A stretch of 64,000 bases of DNA from NIOZ-UU13 sp964417935 (GTDB taxonomy: Bacteria; Planctomycetota; Phycisphaerae; Sedimentisphaerales; Anaerobacaceae): positions 1 to 64,000 of the forward strand of contig CAYQKF010000002.1 of the NCBI GenBank assembly GCA_964417935.1. The letters are read 5' to 3'. This document shows, in pieces, positions 42,737 to 51,807 of this stretch (position 1 is its first letter; every line of letters starts with the position of its first letter). The notes under the pieces are model-generated. The model was not told the DNA's origin. It saw only the letters and a program-made list of their open reading frames with translations, and did no database searches. The translations under genes were made by a program, and so were the position numbers.

Positions 42737-43903
42737 TCACTTTTGGATGCGCAGCCTGATTCTATCAGCCGAACGGGTGTGTCTGGAAGCAGAACCATCT
42801 TCTATGGCCGCAGCTATCTGCATAAACCTCGGTATTGTGTAATCGAAAAACTGCTTATAAGCCTCACAGAAATAACTTTCCCCGCCGCTGTCTTCAGTAT
42901 TCAAACGGACCCTGTCTTTCATACATCCGCCGCGACATATATCAAGGTGGCTGCATAGAAGGCACTTATTACAAAGATTTTGCTTCTCGCGGGCAAAGGC
43001 CCGCTTTTTACTGCCGGTGGCGAGTTTTTCCAACGGAGTTTCAAGAATGTTGCCTAATCGCCACTTCGGCTCGACAAAAAACTCACAGCAAAAGGCATCG
43101 CCCGTATGCTCGACAACAACGAAACCCGCGCACTGCTTACTGTACGTGCAAATCGTGTGCTTACCCATAACGTAATAAGTTACCAACGAATCAAACTCAC
43201 GAATATTCATCTTTTCCGGCCCATATTCATACCAGAGGTCAAAAAGCCTGCACAAAAAATCGCCATATTGTTTCGGCGTAATTGAAAAGTCCGCAATGTT
43301 GCCAGTCCCAGGCTCTCTCTCAACACAGGGGATAAACTGTAAATATGTCAGCTCATTCTCAATCAAGAAATCAAACAGCCTCTCCGGATGCTCCACGTTT
43401 TTATTATTCAGCAAAACAAGGGCACTAAATTCAACCTGATGCTTTTTGCAGTTTTCGATGCCTTTCATTACCCTGTCAAAAGTGCCTGAGCCGGAATGGT
43501 CAACACGATACTGGTCGTGAAATTCTTTTGGCCCATCGATACTGATGCCGAGAAGAAACTTATTTTGGTGCAGGAACCGGCACCAGTTATCATCAAGCAA
43601 GACCCCGTTGGTTTGCAGGGTATTGCTTACCTCTTGGCCGTTGCTGCCGTACCTTTTTTGTAATTCCACCACCCTTCTAAAAAAATCCACTCCCATTAGT
43701 GTCGGCTCACCACCCTGCCAGGCAAACCCGACCACCCCAAAGCCCAATTTCATATAATCTTTAACGAGTTTTTCGAGAACCTCATCGGTCATTCGCTGCC
43801 TGCCCCGTCCAAACTCCGGTGCTCTGTCCTTATAGAAACAGTACGCACAATCAATATTGCAATCTGAACCAGATGGCTTGATTAAAAGAGTAAATGGCTG
43901 CAT
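42737..43903 (-). CDS. Anaerobic sulfatase-maturating enzyme copy 2
   Basis: 388 residues from the ATG at 43903. The same CNIDCAYCFY cluster, FAWQGGEPTLMG, SNTLQTNGVLL and SPASM cysteines as copy 1, and close to it over the whole length. It has a longer C-terminal tail (SASRHTRSADRIRLRIQK). It follows the GH95 gene by 5 bases, with no sulfatase gene between them. Confidence 0.92.
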   Translation of the reverse strand: MQPFTLLIKPSGSDCNIDCAYCFYKDRAPEFGRGRQRMTDEVLEKLVKDYMKLGFGVVGFAWQGGEPTLMGVDFFRRVVELQKRYGSNGQEVSNTLQTNGVLLDDNWCRFLHQNKFLLGISIDGPKEFHDQYRVDHSGSGTFDRVMKGIENCKKHQVEFSALVLLNNKNVEHPERLFDFLIENELTYLQFIPCVEREPGTGNIADFSITPKQYGDFLCRLFDLWYEYGPEKMNIREFDSLVTYYVMGKHTICTYSKQCAGFVVVEHTGDAFCCEFFVEPKWRLGNILETPLEKLATGSKKRAFAREKQNLCNKCLLCSHLDICRGGCMKDRVRLNTEDSGGESYFCEAYKQFFDYTIPRFMQIAAAIEDGSASRHTRSADRIRLRIQK

Positions 43904-43908
43904 TGTCT

Positions 43909-46224
43909 CTAATCTTTTCGCACAAACACAATCCACTGGCCGGGTAACATCTGTATGTGAAGTTCATTGTCAGCTTCCTGCACCTGCTCCTTTGCGATAC
44001 CCTCGACTTTGAACTGCGATCTCGCAAACGGATTTTCAAGACGGCACATCCCTTCTTTCTCCGCAATTATTTCAACACGTCTTGTCAGCCCTTCGCGCCG
44101 TTCGGCCGATACAAGAAAAGCACCTTCAGCCCTGAGCGTTGTGAAAGAAACATCCTTCCAGGAATCCGGGATGGCGGGGAATACTCTTATTGTCCCGCTG
44201 TAGCTTTGCAGCAGCATCTCCTGCAGACCAGCCGCTGCGGCAAAATTCCCTTCCAAAGTAAACGGACGGTAACGAAAATTCGAATATCCTTTGCCGGACT
44301 GGTCGCCATTACAGTGAAAACTGCTCCGCAGACAAAATGCCGTGGAAAATATCTCCAGCGCCTCTTCCGCTTTTTCGCCGTCACGCGCCCGAGCGGCTAT
44401 GTTCGCCAGCCAGCTAAAACTGTATCCGCACCACATGCTCGTGCCTTTTTGCTCGAGGTCGGCAAGAGAAGCTCTGATGATAGCTCGGTCCTCCAGGCCG
44501 TTTTCCCAGCGCACTAATCCCAACGGATGAATCGCCATCAAATGTGAAAAGTGACGGTGTGACTCCTTCAATGGATAATCCTTCGCAACAAGCATCTTTT
44601 TACTCTGCCGGTCAATAGCCAAATCCGGCATCTCACCAAGCACTTTACGCCAATGCTCAGCTTCTTTTCTTTCACCCAATTCATCAGCAAGCTCAGCAGT
44701 TTTCTCAAACGCCCACCGAATCAACGCAGTATCGTAATTCGTAATCGTCGGAAACCACGCATCCAGGCGGTTATCGTTAATCTCAGGCGATGAGCTAAGA
44801 GGAAGGATTCGCTTGCCGTCCGGCCCCTTTTCTGTAACCGCCTCAAGAAAGATAGCCATATCTCTCAGCCACGGATAAGCGCGTTCCCGCAGAAATTTCC
44901 TGTCCATACTATATCGCCAGTGCAGGTAAAAATGGTGTCCCAGCCAGGCGGCCGTCGTTGCCGAGTGTGTGTACTGGTGCCAGCCGCCGATTTGTTTCTG
45001 CTCTAAGTCTGCCGTCATAGGGACATTCAGGCCGGGCAAATCAAAAAACCGCCTGGTCCAGGCCCTCGCGTTTCCCCTTGTACTCCACAGCCAGTTGACA
45101 AACCCGAGCGCCCCTTCAAGCTGATTGCCGCTGTAAGCAGGCCAGTAGCTCAGTTCGGTGTTAAGGTCGTGGTGATAGTCTCCCTTCCAGGGTGGAATCT
45201 TACCGTTGTCTGCTGTCCACGGCCCCTGCAAAGTTATTGGCGGCGTGTCGGGCCGGGCCGCTGCACCGAATTTGTACATCTCAAGATAGCACTGCCTTTC
45301 AATTATGAAATTCGGCACGCGTACCGAAGACCTGCTCCAGAACGAGTCCCACCACTTTCGGTGTGCAATAACTGATTTAGCAAGTCCAACTCTAAGAGCC
45401 TTTTCACAATTCTCACGGGCCTTCTGCAGAGGCTCCTTTGATTCGTTCGACGTTGTAATCGACCAGGCCCCCAGCCATTCGCCTTCTTTTTCCTTCCAGG
45501 CTACAGCAACAGCAAACTTCAATCCGCCCCACCCTTCCTGCAGATAGCCTGTCCAGTTATCACCGCTGGATTCAATCGGTGCTTTATACCTCAGGCTTGC
45601 CAAGTCACCGGCGCTGATTTTGCCCGGTCCGGCCTCATCAGTAATCTCACCCGCAAAAGGCGGAGTTGTTAGCTTGAGCTTAACAGGTTCGACCGAACGG
45701 ATATGAATCATACCGACCGGCTCTCCCGCATGGATAAAAACTCGCACTTTACATTTGCCCTGAAACTGAACCGTCGCCATCGCCTTGGCGAGGTCCAGCG
45801 ATGCCTTCTCAAAGACCGGATTATTACCAATTGTCAACTCGATACGACCGGCCGGTATCTTCGTCGGACCGGCATTCCCATAAGGAACATCGTAAAGCCG
45901 GTGAAGGTCTGCTAATCGTCCTTCTTTAACCCACTGCCGCATAGTCTTGTAGGAATATTCCTTTGTGTAGAACTCAGGCACAGGCCGAAGATCCCACAAA
46001 TCGGTCCTGTCAAGAGATATCTTCAAAGGCTTACCATCGCCCCATACCAGAGCGCCAAGCAATCCATTACCCAGCGGTATTGCTTCGTCCCAGGTTTGAG
46101 AAGGACTCTCGAATTGCAGACCATGCCCCGGCAGCGGCCCCCCAAACAGTTCGAACGCAAAACAGATGATGATAGTTACTATTGAAAGAACCTGATGACC
46201 ACTTAAAAAACCATATAATTTCAC
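43909..46224 (-). CDS. GH95-family alpha-L-fucosidase-like enzyme
   Basis: 771 residues from GTG at 46224, which lies eight bases after GGAGG; an ATG at 46230 is too close to it. N-terminal membrane or signal segment (IVTIIICFAFELF). The hallmark IPLGNGLLGALVWGDGKPLKISLDRTDLWD is the GH95 N-terminal domain; the (alpha/alpha)6 barrel follows with LNTELSYWPAYSGN, WHQYTHSATTAAWLGHHFYLHW, PLSSSPEIND and CNGDQSGKG. GH95 inverting enzymes cleave alpha-1,2-fucosyl or related galactosyl linkages. The Asn-x-Asn pair of characterised fucosidases aligns here as Asp-x-Asn (HDLNTE), which may change specificity. Confidence 0.85.
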   Translation of the reverse strand: MKLYGFLSGHQVLSIVTIIICFAFELFGGPLPGHGLQFESPSQTWDEAIPLGNGLLGALVWGDGKPLKISLDRTDLWDLRPVPEFYTKEYSYKTMRQWVKEGRLADLHRLYDVPYGNAGPTKIPAGRIELTIGNNPVFEKASLDLAKAMATVQFQGKCKVRVFIHAGEPVGMIHIRSVEPVKLKLTTPPFAGEITDEAGPGKISAGDLASLRYKAPIESSGDNWTGYLQEGWGGLKFAVAVAWKEKEGEWLGAWSITTSNESKEPLQKARENCEKALRVGLAKSVIAHRKWWDSFWSRSSVRVPNFIIERQCYLEMYKFGAAARPDTPPITLQGPWTADNGKIPPWKGDYHHDLNTELSYWPAYSGNQLEGALGFVNWLWSTRGNARAWTRRFFDLPGLNVPMTADLEQKQIGGWHQYTHSATTAAWLGHHFYLHWRYSMDRKFLRERAYPWLRDMAIFLEAVTEKGPDGKRILPLSSSPEINDNRLDAWFPTITNYDTALIRWAFEKTAELADELGERKEAEHWRKVLGEMPDLAIDRQSKKMLVAKDYPLKESHRHFSHLMAIHPLGLVRWENGLEDRAIIRASLADLEQKGTSMWCGYSFSWLANIAARARDGEKAEEALEIFSTAFCLRSSFHCNGDQSGKGYSNFRYRPFTLEGNFAAAAGLQEMLLQSYSGTIRVFPAIPDSWKDVSFTTLRAEGAFLVSAERREGLTRRVEIIAEKEGMCRLENPFARSQFKVEGIAKEQVQEADNELHIQMLPGQWIVFVRKD

Positions 46225-46248
46225 AAGCATATCCTCCAATATCAATTA

Positions 46249-47478
46249 TTATTCTTCCGCTGTTTTATGCTTTTCTAACCACCTTTGCGCCCACTGCTCG
46301 GCCTGCTGTGATGTTTGTAATTTCCCTTCCAACTGGGCGATGTACAGCTCTTCTTTCAACTGCCCCAGGCCGGGTCCCGGCACGGCACCTAATCGAATTA
46401 AGTCGTGGCCGTTGAGCAGCGGTTTCGGCCGTAACTCAACGTCACCTAATGCCTTTATCCTTTTGCGCAGGCTTATTAACGGAGCAATACTTTCTCCGCC
46501 GCCGCTTTCGGCCTTTTGAATTGCTCTTTGCAGCTCGTACAGGTCCCTGAAATACGGCTCGGCAAGAATCTTCTTCAAACCAGCTAAGGACATTCGCTCA
46601 TCCAGCAGTTTGCCTCTGTTGGCCAATAAGAATTTTATATGTTTGTTTTGACTTCTGCTTAGTTTCAGAGCTCGGCACTTCTCAATTGCGAATTCCGTCT
46701 GGCAGCCGGCAAAAAAACAGGCCAATGCCAACGCAAAATCAACTTTCTTTCGCAGTTGACCTAATATATCAATTGCTGTTTTTCTATGTTTGGAAGACAA
46801 CCCGGGAAAGACCGCTTCAGCCAATCCGCTGTCAAACAGCATCGACGCACCCGCAGAGCGGCTGGGATTAACAAGAATACCCTCCAATTCGATTGATATG
46901 CGTTCGCTGCTTATTTGCACTATTTTTCTTGCGTTGCTGCAAATCGCCGACCACGTCAACGGCTCAATCGCAAAGCCAAGCTGAGTCGAAAACCGCACCG
47001 CCCGCAGCATTCGCAGATAATCTTCGCCGAAGCGCTCCGCGGGCCTGCCGATAGTTCGCACTATCTTTGCTCTAAGGTCAGCCTGGCCATCAACATAATC
47101 GATTACCTCTTTTTGCAGAGGGTCGTAAAACATCCCGTTTATGGTAAAGTCTCTTCGGCTGGCATCTTCAACGGCATTGGCGAACTTAACTGCGCCGGGG
47201 TGTCTGCCGTCAGCGTAGTCGGCTTCGGTTCTGAACGTGGCAACTTCCACCTGACGGTCTTCGACCAAAACAATGACCACACCGAATTTTGCTCCGACCT
47301 TCAACGTGCGTCTGAACAATCCTATTACGTCTTTGGGCTGTGCATTCGTAGCAACATCATAGTCTTTGGCGCGTTGGCCCAACAACATATCGCGCACACA
47401 CCCCCCGGCTAACAACGCTTGATAGCCGTTGCGCTTCAATCGCTTAATTATTTTTATTGCTGCCTGTTTGTTTGTCAT
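46249..47478 (-). CDS. CCA-adding enzyme / poly(A) polymerase family nucleotidyltransferase
   Basis: 409 residues from the ATG at 47478, which overlaps the rsmD stop (ATGA). Class II nucleotidyltransferase head: YQALLAGGCVRDMLLGQRAKDYDVAT with the D-x-D pair, then DASRRDFTINGMFYDP and RFGEDYLRMLRAVRFSTQLGF. The C-terminal helical part is poorly conserved. Either tRNA CCA addition or 3' polyadenylation is possible; the sequence does not separate the two with certainty. Confidence 0.88.
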   Translation of the reverse strand: MTNKQAAIKIIKRLKRNGYQALLAGGCVRDMLLGQRAKDYDVATNAQPKDVIGLFRRTLKVGAKFGVVIVLVEDRQVEVATFRTEADYADGRHPGAVKFANAVEDASRRDFTINGMFYDPLQKEVIDYVDGQADLRAKIVRTIGRPAERFGEDYLRMLRAVRFSTQLGFAIEPLTWSAICSNARKIVQISSERISIELEGILVNPSRSAGASMLFDSGLAEAVFPGLSSKHRKTAIDILGQLRKKVDFALALACFFAGCQTEFAIEKCRALKLSRSQNKHIKFLLANRGKLLDERMSLAGLKKILAEPYFRDLYELQRAIQKAESGGGESIAPLISLRKRIKALGDVELRPKPLLNGHDLIRLGAVPGPGLGQLKEELYIAQLEGKLQTSQQAEQWAQRWLEKHKTAEE

Positions 47479-48053
47479 TCTTTCATCTTCTGTAATAGGG
47501 TTACTGCCATAGTTCCCCACCGGCGTCGCTCTACTACTCGAAATTCTCCATATTGCTCTAACAAAGACACCTTTTGGCCGGTCCTGACAATTACAATTCC
47601 GTCACCAACCACCTGAGCACCTAACACATCCAGCAAACCGCCCAAAGGTGAACCCGTTTGAACATCCTTTGTAGCAGCATAGGGAGGGTCAACAAAAACA
47701 AGGCCATACTTTTGCCGGTCCGGATTAAGCGACACCCCAATTTTGAAGGCGTTTGTCTTTATAACTTTCGATTCTTTAACAAAGTCGGCTTTTTCTATGT
47801 TTTTCTTTAAAACCGAAATAATCTTCGGGTCCTGTTCAACGAAAGTAACAAACACTGCCCCCCTGCTCAAGGCTTCAAGACCCAGTGAGCCGACACCGCA
47901 GAATAAATCGGCTACTACTGCGCCGCTCGGCAAATCGTATTTGTATAGGACGCTGAAAAGTGATTCCTTAACCCTGTCGGTAATAGGCCGGGACACCTTC
48001 GTCTCAGGGCTAAGTAATTTCATCCCTCGTTTTGAGCCTGCTATGATTCGCAT
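47475..48053 (-). CDS. rsmD: 16S rRNA (guanine966-N2)-methyltransferase
   Basis: 192 residues from the ATG at 48053 (MRIIAGSKRG, the standard family start). SAM-binding VVADLFCGVGSLGLEALSRGA, then FVEQDPK, and the catalytic LVFVDPPYAA. It methylates G966 of 16S rRNA. It is followed by an overlapping CCA-type nucleotidyltransferase gene. Confidence 0.93.
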   Translation of the reverse strand: MRIIAGSKRGMKLLSPETKVSRPITDRVKESLFSVLYKYDLPSGAVVADLFCGVGSLGLEALSRGAVFVTFVEQDPKIISVLKKNIEKADFVKESKVIKTNAFKIGVSLNPDRQKYGLVFVDPPYAATKDVQTGSPLGGLLDVLGAQVVGDGIVIVRTGQKVSLLEQYGEFRVVERRRWGTMAVTLLQKMKE

Positions 48054-48072
48054 TTCGAGACTGTTATTACTT

Positions 48073-48480
48073 TTACCTTTTCGCCCAGTAATCAACCACA
48101 AGGACTTTGTCCAGGTGGGGGCCTAACATTTTGCCGAATTCTTTATGGGCCGGATGCGGTATGTAGTCAGCTCTGTCGGCTTCACTGCGAAATGTCACCA
48201 AAAAACAGTGAGTAAAGCCCTGCTGAAGATTCTCCACGCTTACATCGGTGCCCCATTCGAAATCACATATCGCATCGACTTTGTCAGGCAGCGCACGGAA
48301 AGCATTCTCGATTTCTCTTACCTGCTGGCTGGAAGTGTCGTCCTTAAACTTGAAAAGCACGACATGGCGCAAGACCTGGGCCTGGTTGCCCTCGATGTCA
48401 CACTCATTTGTGTGGACACTTACAAAACAACCGGCCAAAACAACCGCCCCCACTGCCAGATACAAAACATTCCTGAGCAT
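48073..48480 (-). CDS. Lipoprotein with stress-responsive A/B-barrel (Dabb) domain
   Basis: 135 residues. Lipobox VVLAGC (Cys18). The mature part is a Dabb domain: LRHVVLFKFKDDTSSQQVREI, FEWGTDVSVENLQQGFTHCFLV, HPAHKEFGKMLGPHLDKV. Such domains are small ferredoxin-like dimers. An exported, lipidated version is common in Planctomycetota. No reaction can be assigned. Confidence 0.82.
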   Translation of the reverse strand: MLRNVLYLAVGAVVLAGCFVSVHTNECDIEGNQAQVLRHVVLFKFKDDTSSQQVREIENAFRALPDKVDAICDFEWGTDVSVENLQQGFTHCFLVTFRSEADRADYIPHPAHKEFGKMLGPHLDKVLVVDYWAKR

Positions 48481-48580
48481 ACTTGGATACCTCCAAAAAT
48501 TTCACTGCTAATTCTTTTCCATCAATCTTTGGGACAAGGGATTTTATCAGCAAAGCCTTCTGCCGTCCATCTAATAATCA

Positions 48581-49096
48581 TCAAAGCAAAAGCTCACTGA
48601 TTTGGACGGCACAATGTCGAAACTTATCAGCGGGTAACGTTACAGTCTGCCATTTCGGACTGCGGCGTTTCATAAACGAACGATAGTTGTCTAACTTTAT
48701 GGTAAAAAAAATATACCTGTCGGCGTCAAAATCGAAGACATCCCTGCCGTCAAAATCAACGTCGATGTTCTCTATCTTATAGACAAAGACGAGGACAGCC
48801 TGATAACCCGAGCCGAAAACCTGCTGCCACTTTACCAGGCCATCTACGTCCTCAGTTGTAACCCAGCATTCGAAGCCCGTTAATTTGCTCAGGCTGGTGC
48901 CCTTGAACTTTCTGCCCTTTACCTCAGCAATTATTATTTGTCCATTGGCCGGATATACTAAAAAATCGAAACTCTTCACTTTGCAGCGCGCAAAGGCCGC
49001 TCGCTTTTGTTCATCTATCGCAATGTATTGAATTCGATTGTCAATTAACCAATTCTGGAAGGCCCGCTCATAGTGATTTGGAAAAGAGTCCTTCAT
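48581..49096 (-). CDS. HYExAFE-family protein
   Basis: 171 residues. The N-terminal family motif is NHYERAFQNWL. FDFLVYPANGQIIIAEVKGRK looks like a PD-(D/E)xK-type nuclease core (Asp...Glu-x-Lys). The family is found in Planctomycetota and has no known function; a nuclease-like DNA or RNA role is an inference. No signal peptide. Confidence 0.8.
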   Translation of the reverse strand: MKDSFPNHYERAFQNWLIDNRIQYIAIDEQKRAAFARCKVKSFDFLVYPANGQIIIAEVKGRKFKGTSLSKLTGFECWVTTEDVDGLVKWQQVFGSGYQAVLVFVYKIENIDVDFDGRDVFDFDADRYIFFTIKLDNYRSFMKRRSPKWQTVTLPADKFRHCAVQISELLL

Positions 49097-49170
49097 CTCA
49101 TCTCAGTCCTTCTCGCCGTCCGCTGGCCGGGACACCATAGCCGCTTATCAAGGCACTTCGGCTTCAAACG

Positions 49171-50292
49171 CTATTCGTCGGCCTTGAACAAAAGCGGAAC
49201 GAATTCATTCAAGTATCGCCGCCACAGGGGCCATTCGTGGCCGCCGTCTGTAATGTAGGCAACGTGCTTGATCTTGTCGGCCTTCAATCGCTCGATGAGT
49301 TTCTGGTTTGCCTGAAAAAGGAAATCCTTCCTGCCGCACCCGACCCACAGCAGATTAAGCTTCTCGTTGCTCACTTTCACTTTGTCTAACAAGTTATCAA
49401 GCTTTCGGCCTTTTGGCACCGCCGAACTAAAAGCACCTACCCACCCGAAAAGCTCAAGATTACCCAATCCAACTGTCAATGCCTGCCCACCACCCATCGA
49501 AAGCCCCGCTACAGCCCGGTCTTTCTGGTCCCTACTCACGCGATAGTGTTCCTGGACATAAGGAATTACATCCTCAATCAGGTCCCTCTCAAACGCTCCA
49601 TAGTTCCCGATGCTCCGCATATCAGGAGGCGCCGACGGTGTATGACCATAAGGCATCACAATGACCAGCGGCCTGGCCTTGTTCTTCGCAAGCAGATTAT
49701 CCACTATCACATTGGCCCGGCCAACCACAGTCCACGCATCCTCGGAGTCGCCCATCCCGTGCAGCAGATAAAGAACGGGGTATCGGACATTTTGGCTTGT
49801 TTCGTAGCCGGGTGGTGTATAAACATAAAGCCCGCGAGTTACACCGAGGGACTTCGACCGGTACTTGTGTATGTGAACTGTACCGTGAGGAACCTGCTGC
49901 TCTTGAAAGAACATCGGCTCTTTGCCGGGTATTTCGACTAAGTTCTTTGCAGTCCTGACCCACACCTTCAGCCAGGAATTGGAAGGATCGACTATTTGCA
50001 GACCGTCCACTACGAAACTGTATTCATAAATTTCCGGCTCAGCGGGCCCCAAAGTTGCGCTCCACACACCGGATTTGCTTCTTATCATCGGCCGTAGCTC
50101 CTGGGCAAACTGAACATTCACACCCACACGTTTGGCATTCGGCGCGTTCAGCCGAAACGTCACCCGGCCGTCGGAATGAACCTCTGGGGATACAAGAACC
50201 TGCCGTCGCGAGGCTGCTGCTTCAAGATTCAAAACCGAACACGCCCAAACTGATAGTAGGAGAAGCGCACTCGCCGATTTTAAAGCTCTCAT
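49171..50292 (-). CDS. Exported esterase (CE1/feruloyl-esterase-like)
   Basis: 373 residues with signal peptide (LLLLSVWACSVLNLEAAA). Residues about 35-120 are an immunoglobulin/CBM48-like domain (VTFRLNAPNAKRVGVNV; YEYSFVVDG). Residues about 150-373 are an alpha/beta hydrolase: YPVLYLLHGMGDSEDAW, nucleophile in AVAGLSMGGGQALT, late His in YITDGGHEWPLW. It probably de-esterifies polysaccharide side groups. It is the most upstream enzyme on the left-pointing polysaccharide side of the window. Confidence 0.85.
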   Translation of the reverse strand: MRALKSASALLLLSVWACSVLNLEAAASRRQVLVSPEVHSDGRVTFRLNAPNAKRVGVNVQFAQELRPMIRSKSGVWSATLGPAEPEIYEYSFVVDGLQIVDPSNSWLKVWVRTAKNLVEIPGKEPMFFQEQQVPHGTVHIHKYRSKSLGVTRGLYVYTPPGYETSQNVRYPVLYLLHGMGDSEDAWTVVGRANVIVDNLLAKNKARPLVIVMPYGHTPSAPPDMRSIGNYGAFERDLIEDVIPYVQEHYRVSRDQKDRAVAGLSMGGGQALTVGLGNLELFGWVGAFSSAVPKGRKLDNLLDKVKVSNEKLNLLWVGCGRKDFLFQANQKLIERLKADKIKHVAYITDGGHEWPLWRRYLNEFVPLLFKADE

Positions 50293-50352
50293 CCTCTAAC
50301 CTCCAAACAAATTTTATACGCTACTATTATGTCAAGCTTGAATATTTGAATT

Positions 50353-50379
50353 GTCATTCCTGCGAAAGCAGGAATCCAG
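50353..50379. repeat. Single REP-like hairpin (ATTCCTGCGAAAGCAGGAAT)
   Basis: The first half of the 1967-2071/60968-61055 element, ending at ATCCAG. It lies in the 189-base gap between the esterase and hisS genes; nothing else is seen there. Confidence 0.65.
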
Positions 50380-50481
50380 AAACGTCAGTAGTATAAAATA
50401 ATCCAACATTACAAACAAATCCAAGCTTGGTTAACTACTACGCACATTCTGATAACAACAGCCGTCCGACACACGGTCTAA

Positions 50482-51807
50482 TCAAGACTTCGACCGAGAC
50501 AGAAACTCATCGATGTCCACGAGCTCCTGCTCCCCGGTTGCCATATCTTTGACGACAAGCTGATTATCTTTGAACTCATTACCAATGATGATACACTTCT
50601 CTGCATTTCGGGTTGCAGCCTTCTTAACTTGTCTGCCCAGGTTATTGAATTTGTAACTGAAATCGGCACAGAAACCCATTCTTCGCAGCCTTGCTGTCAA
50701 CCTGACAACTTCATCTTCCGATGTTGATTTAACAACTCCTTCTTCATCATCAAAAGTTACATTTGGCACACATACAATAAAGAATTCCACCCGTCTTTCC
50801 AGTAGCCGCTTGTCAAGTAAATCCTTTTCTCTAAGCAGGATTTCCAGCACGCAATCGCCCATACCCATTCCCGTAGCTGGTATTTGTGGGCCACCGAAAT
50901 CCCGCAGCAGGTTATCATATCTTCCTCCGCCACAGATGGCTCGAAGCTTATCGTTAGCATCGTGCACCTCGAATACAACACCGGTATAGTAAGCCAGACC
51001 TCTGACAATACTCGGTTCAAAAACACAATAATCGCTAACCCCCATTCGATCCAGGCAGTCACGCAGAATTGCAAGTTCATTGTTTGCCTCGACAATTTCG
51101 TCACTATCTTCAAACATACGCTCGACATCAGGAATCGACTTAAGCTCCATAAAGGCCTCAATCCTATCGGCCATCTCTGCAGTTGGGACCTGTTCGTTGA
51201 GCATTTCTCTAAAAGTGTCCCGAGGCAGTTTGGGTTTCTTGTCAAGCATAATATATAATGAGTCCAAATCTGATTCGGGAATACCAATCTTCTTTAGAAC
51301 AGCGGCCAAAAGCTTTCGGCTTGACATTTTAACTTTGACGTCTTTATTTGTCAGACCAACCCCCCGCAGATAATCCACCGTTGTAAATATCACCTCGGCA
51401 TCAGCTAACACGTCATCGACACCGATTATGTCGATATTCCACTGGAAGAACTCGCGAAGTCGCCCTTTCTGGGGACGCTCAGCACGGCACAATCTGGGAA
51501 CGGAATACCATTTTATCGGCCTGGGCAGAGAATTGATTTGCTGGTTGACCATTCTCGCCAGAGTCGGGGTAATCTCCGGCCTTATCGCAAGGTCTCTTCC
51601 GCCTCTGTCCTGCAGTGAGAAAAGCTGCTCAACTATTTCGTCACCGCTTTTTATCTGAAACATCTTCAGATACTCAAATATCGGCCCATCATATTCTTCA
51701 AAGCCATTGCAGACGGATACTCTCTTCCAACCGTCGATTATCCAATTCCTGACGGCCATATCCGGCGGATAAAAATCCCTTGTTCCTTTTACCGGGGGTA
51801 TATTCAT
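50482..51807 (-). CDS. hisS: Histidine--tRNA ligase
   Basis: 441 residues. Motif 1 region GTRDFYPPDMAVRNWI; motif 2 RLCRAERPQKGRLREFFQWNIDI; HisA/HisB signatures GLAYYTGVVFEVH and CGGGRYDNLLRDFGG; anticodon domain with CADFSYKFNNLGRQVKKA. The ATG overlaps the upstream stop by 4 bases, so it is translated with the YkgJ-type gene. Confidence 0.94.
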   Translation of the reverse strand: MNIPPVKGTRDFYPPDMAVRNWIIDGWKRVSVCNGFEEYDGPIFEYLKMFQIKSGDEIVEQLFSLQDRGGRDLAIRPEITPTLARMVNQQINSLPRPIKWYSVPRLCRAERPQKGRLREFFQWNIDIIGVDDVLADAEVIFTTVDYLRGVGLTNKDVKVKMSSRKLLAAVLKKIGIPESDLDSLYIMLDKKPKLPRDTFREMLNEQVPTAEMADRIEAFMELKSIPDVERMFEDSDEIVEANNELAILRDCLDRMGVSDYCVFEPSIVRGLAYYTGVVFEVHDANDKLRAICGGGRYDNLLRDFGGPQIPATGMGMGDCVLEILLREKDLLDKRLLERRVEFFIVCVPNVTFDDEEGVVKSTSEDEVVRLTARLRRMGFCADFSYKFNNLGRQVKKAATRNAEKCIIIGNEFKDNQLVVKDMATGEQELVDIDEFLSRSKS

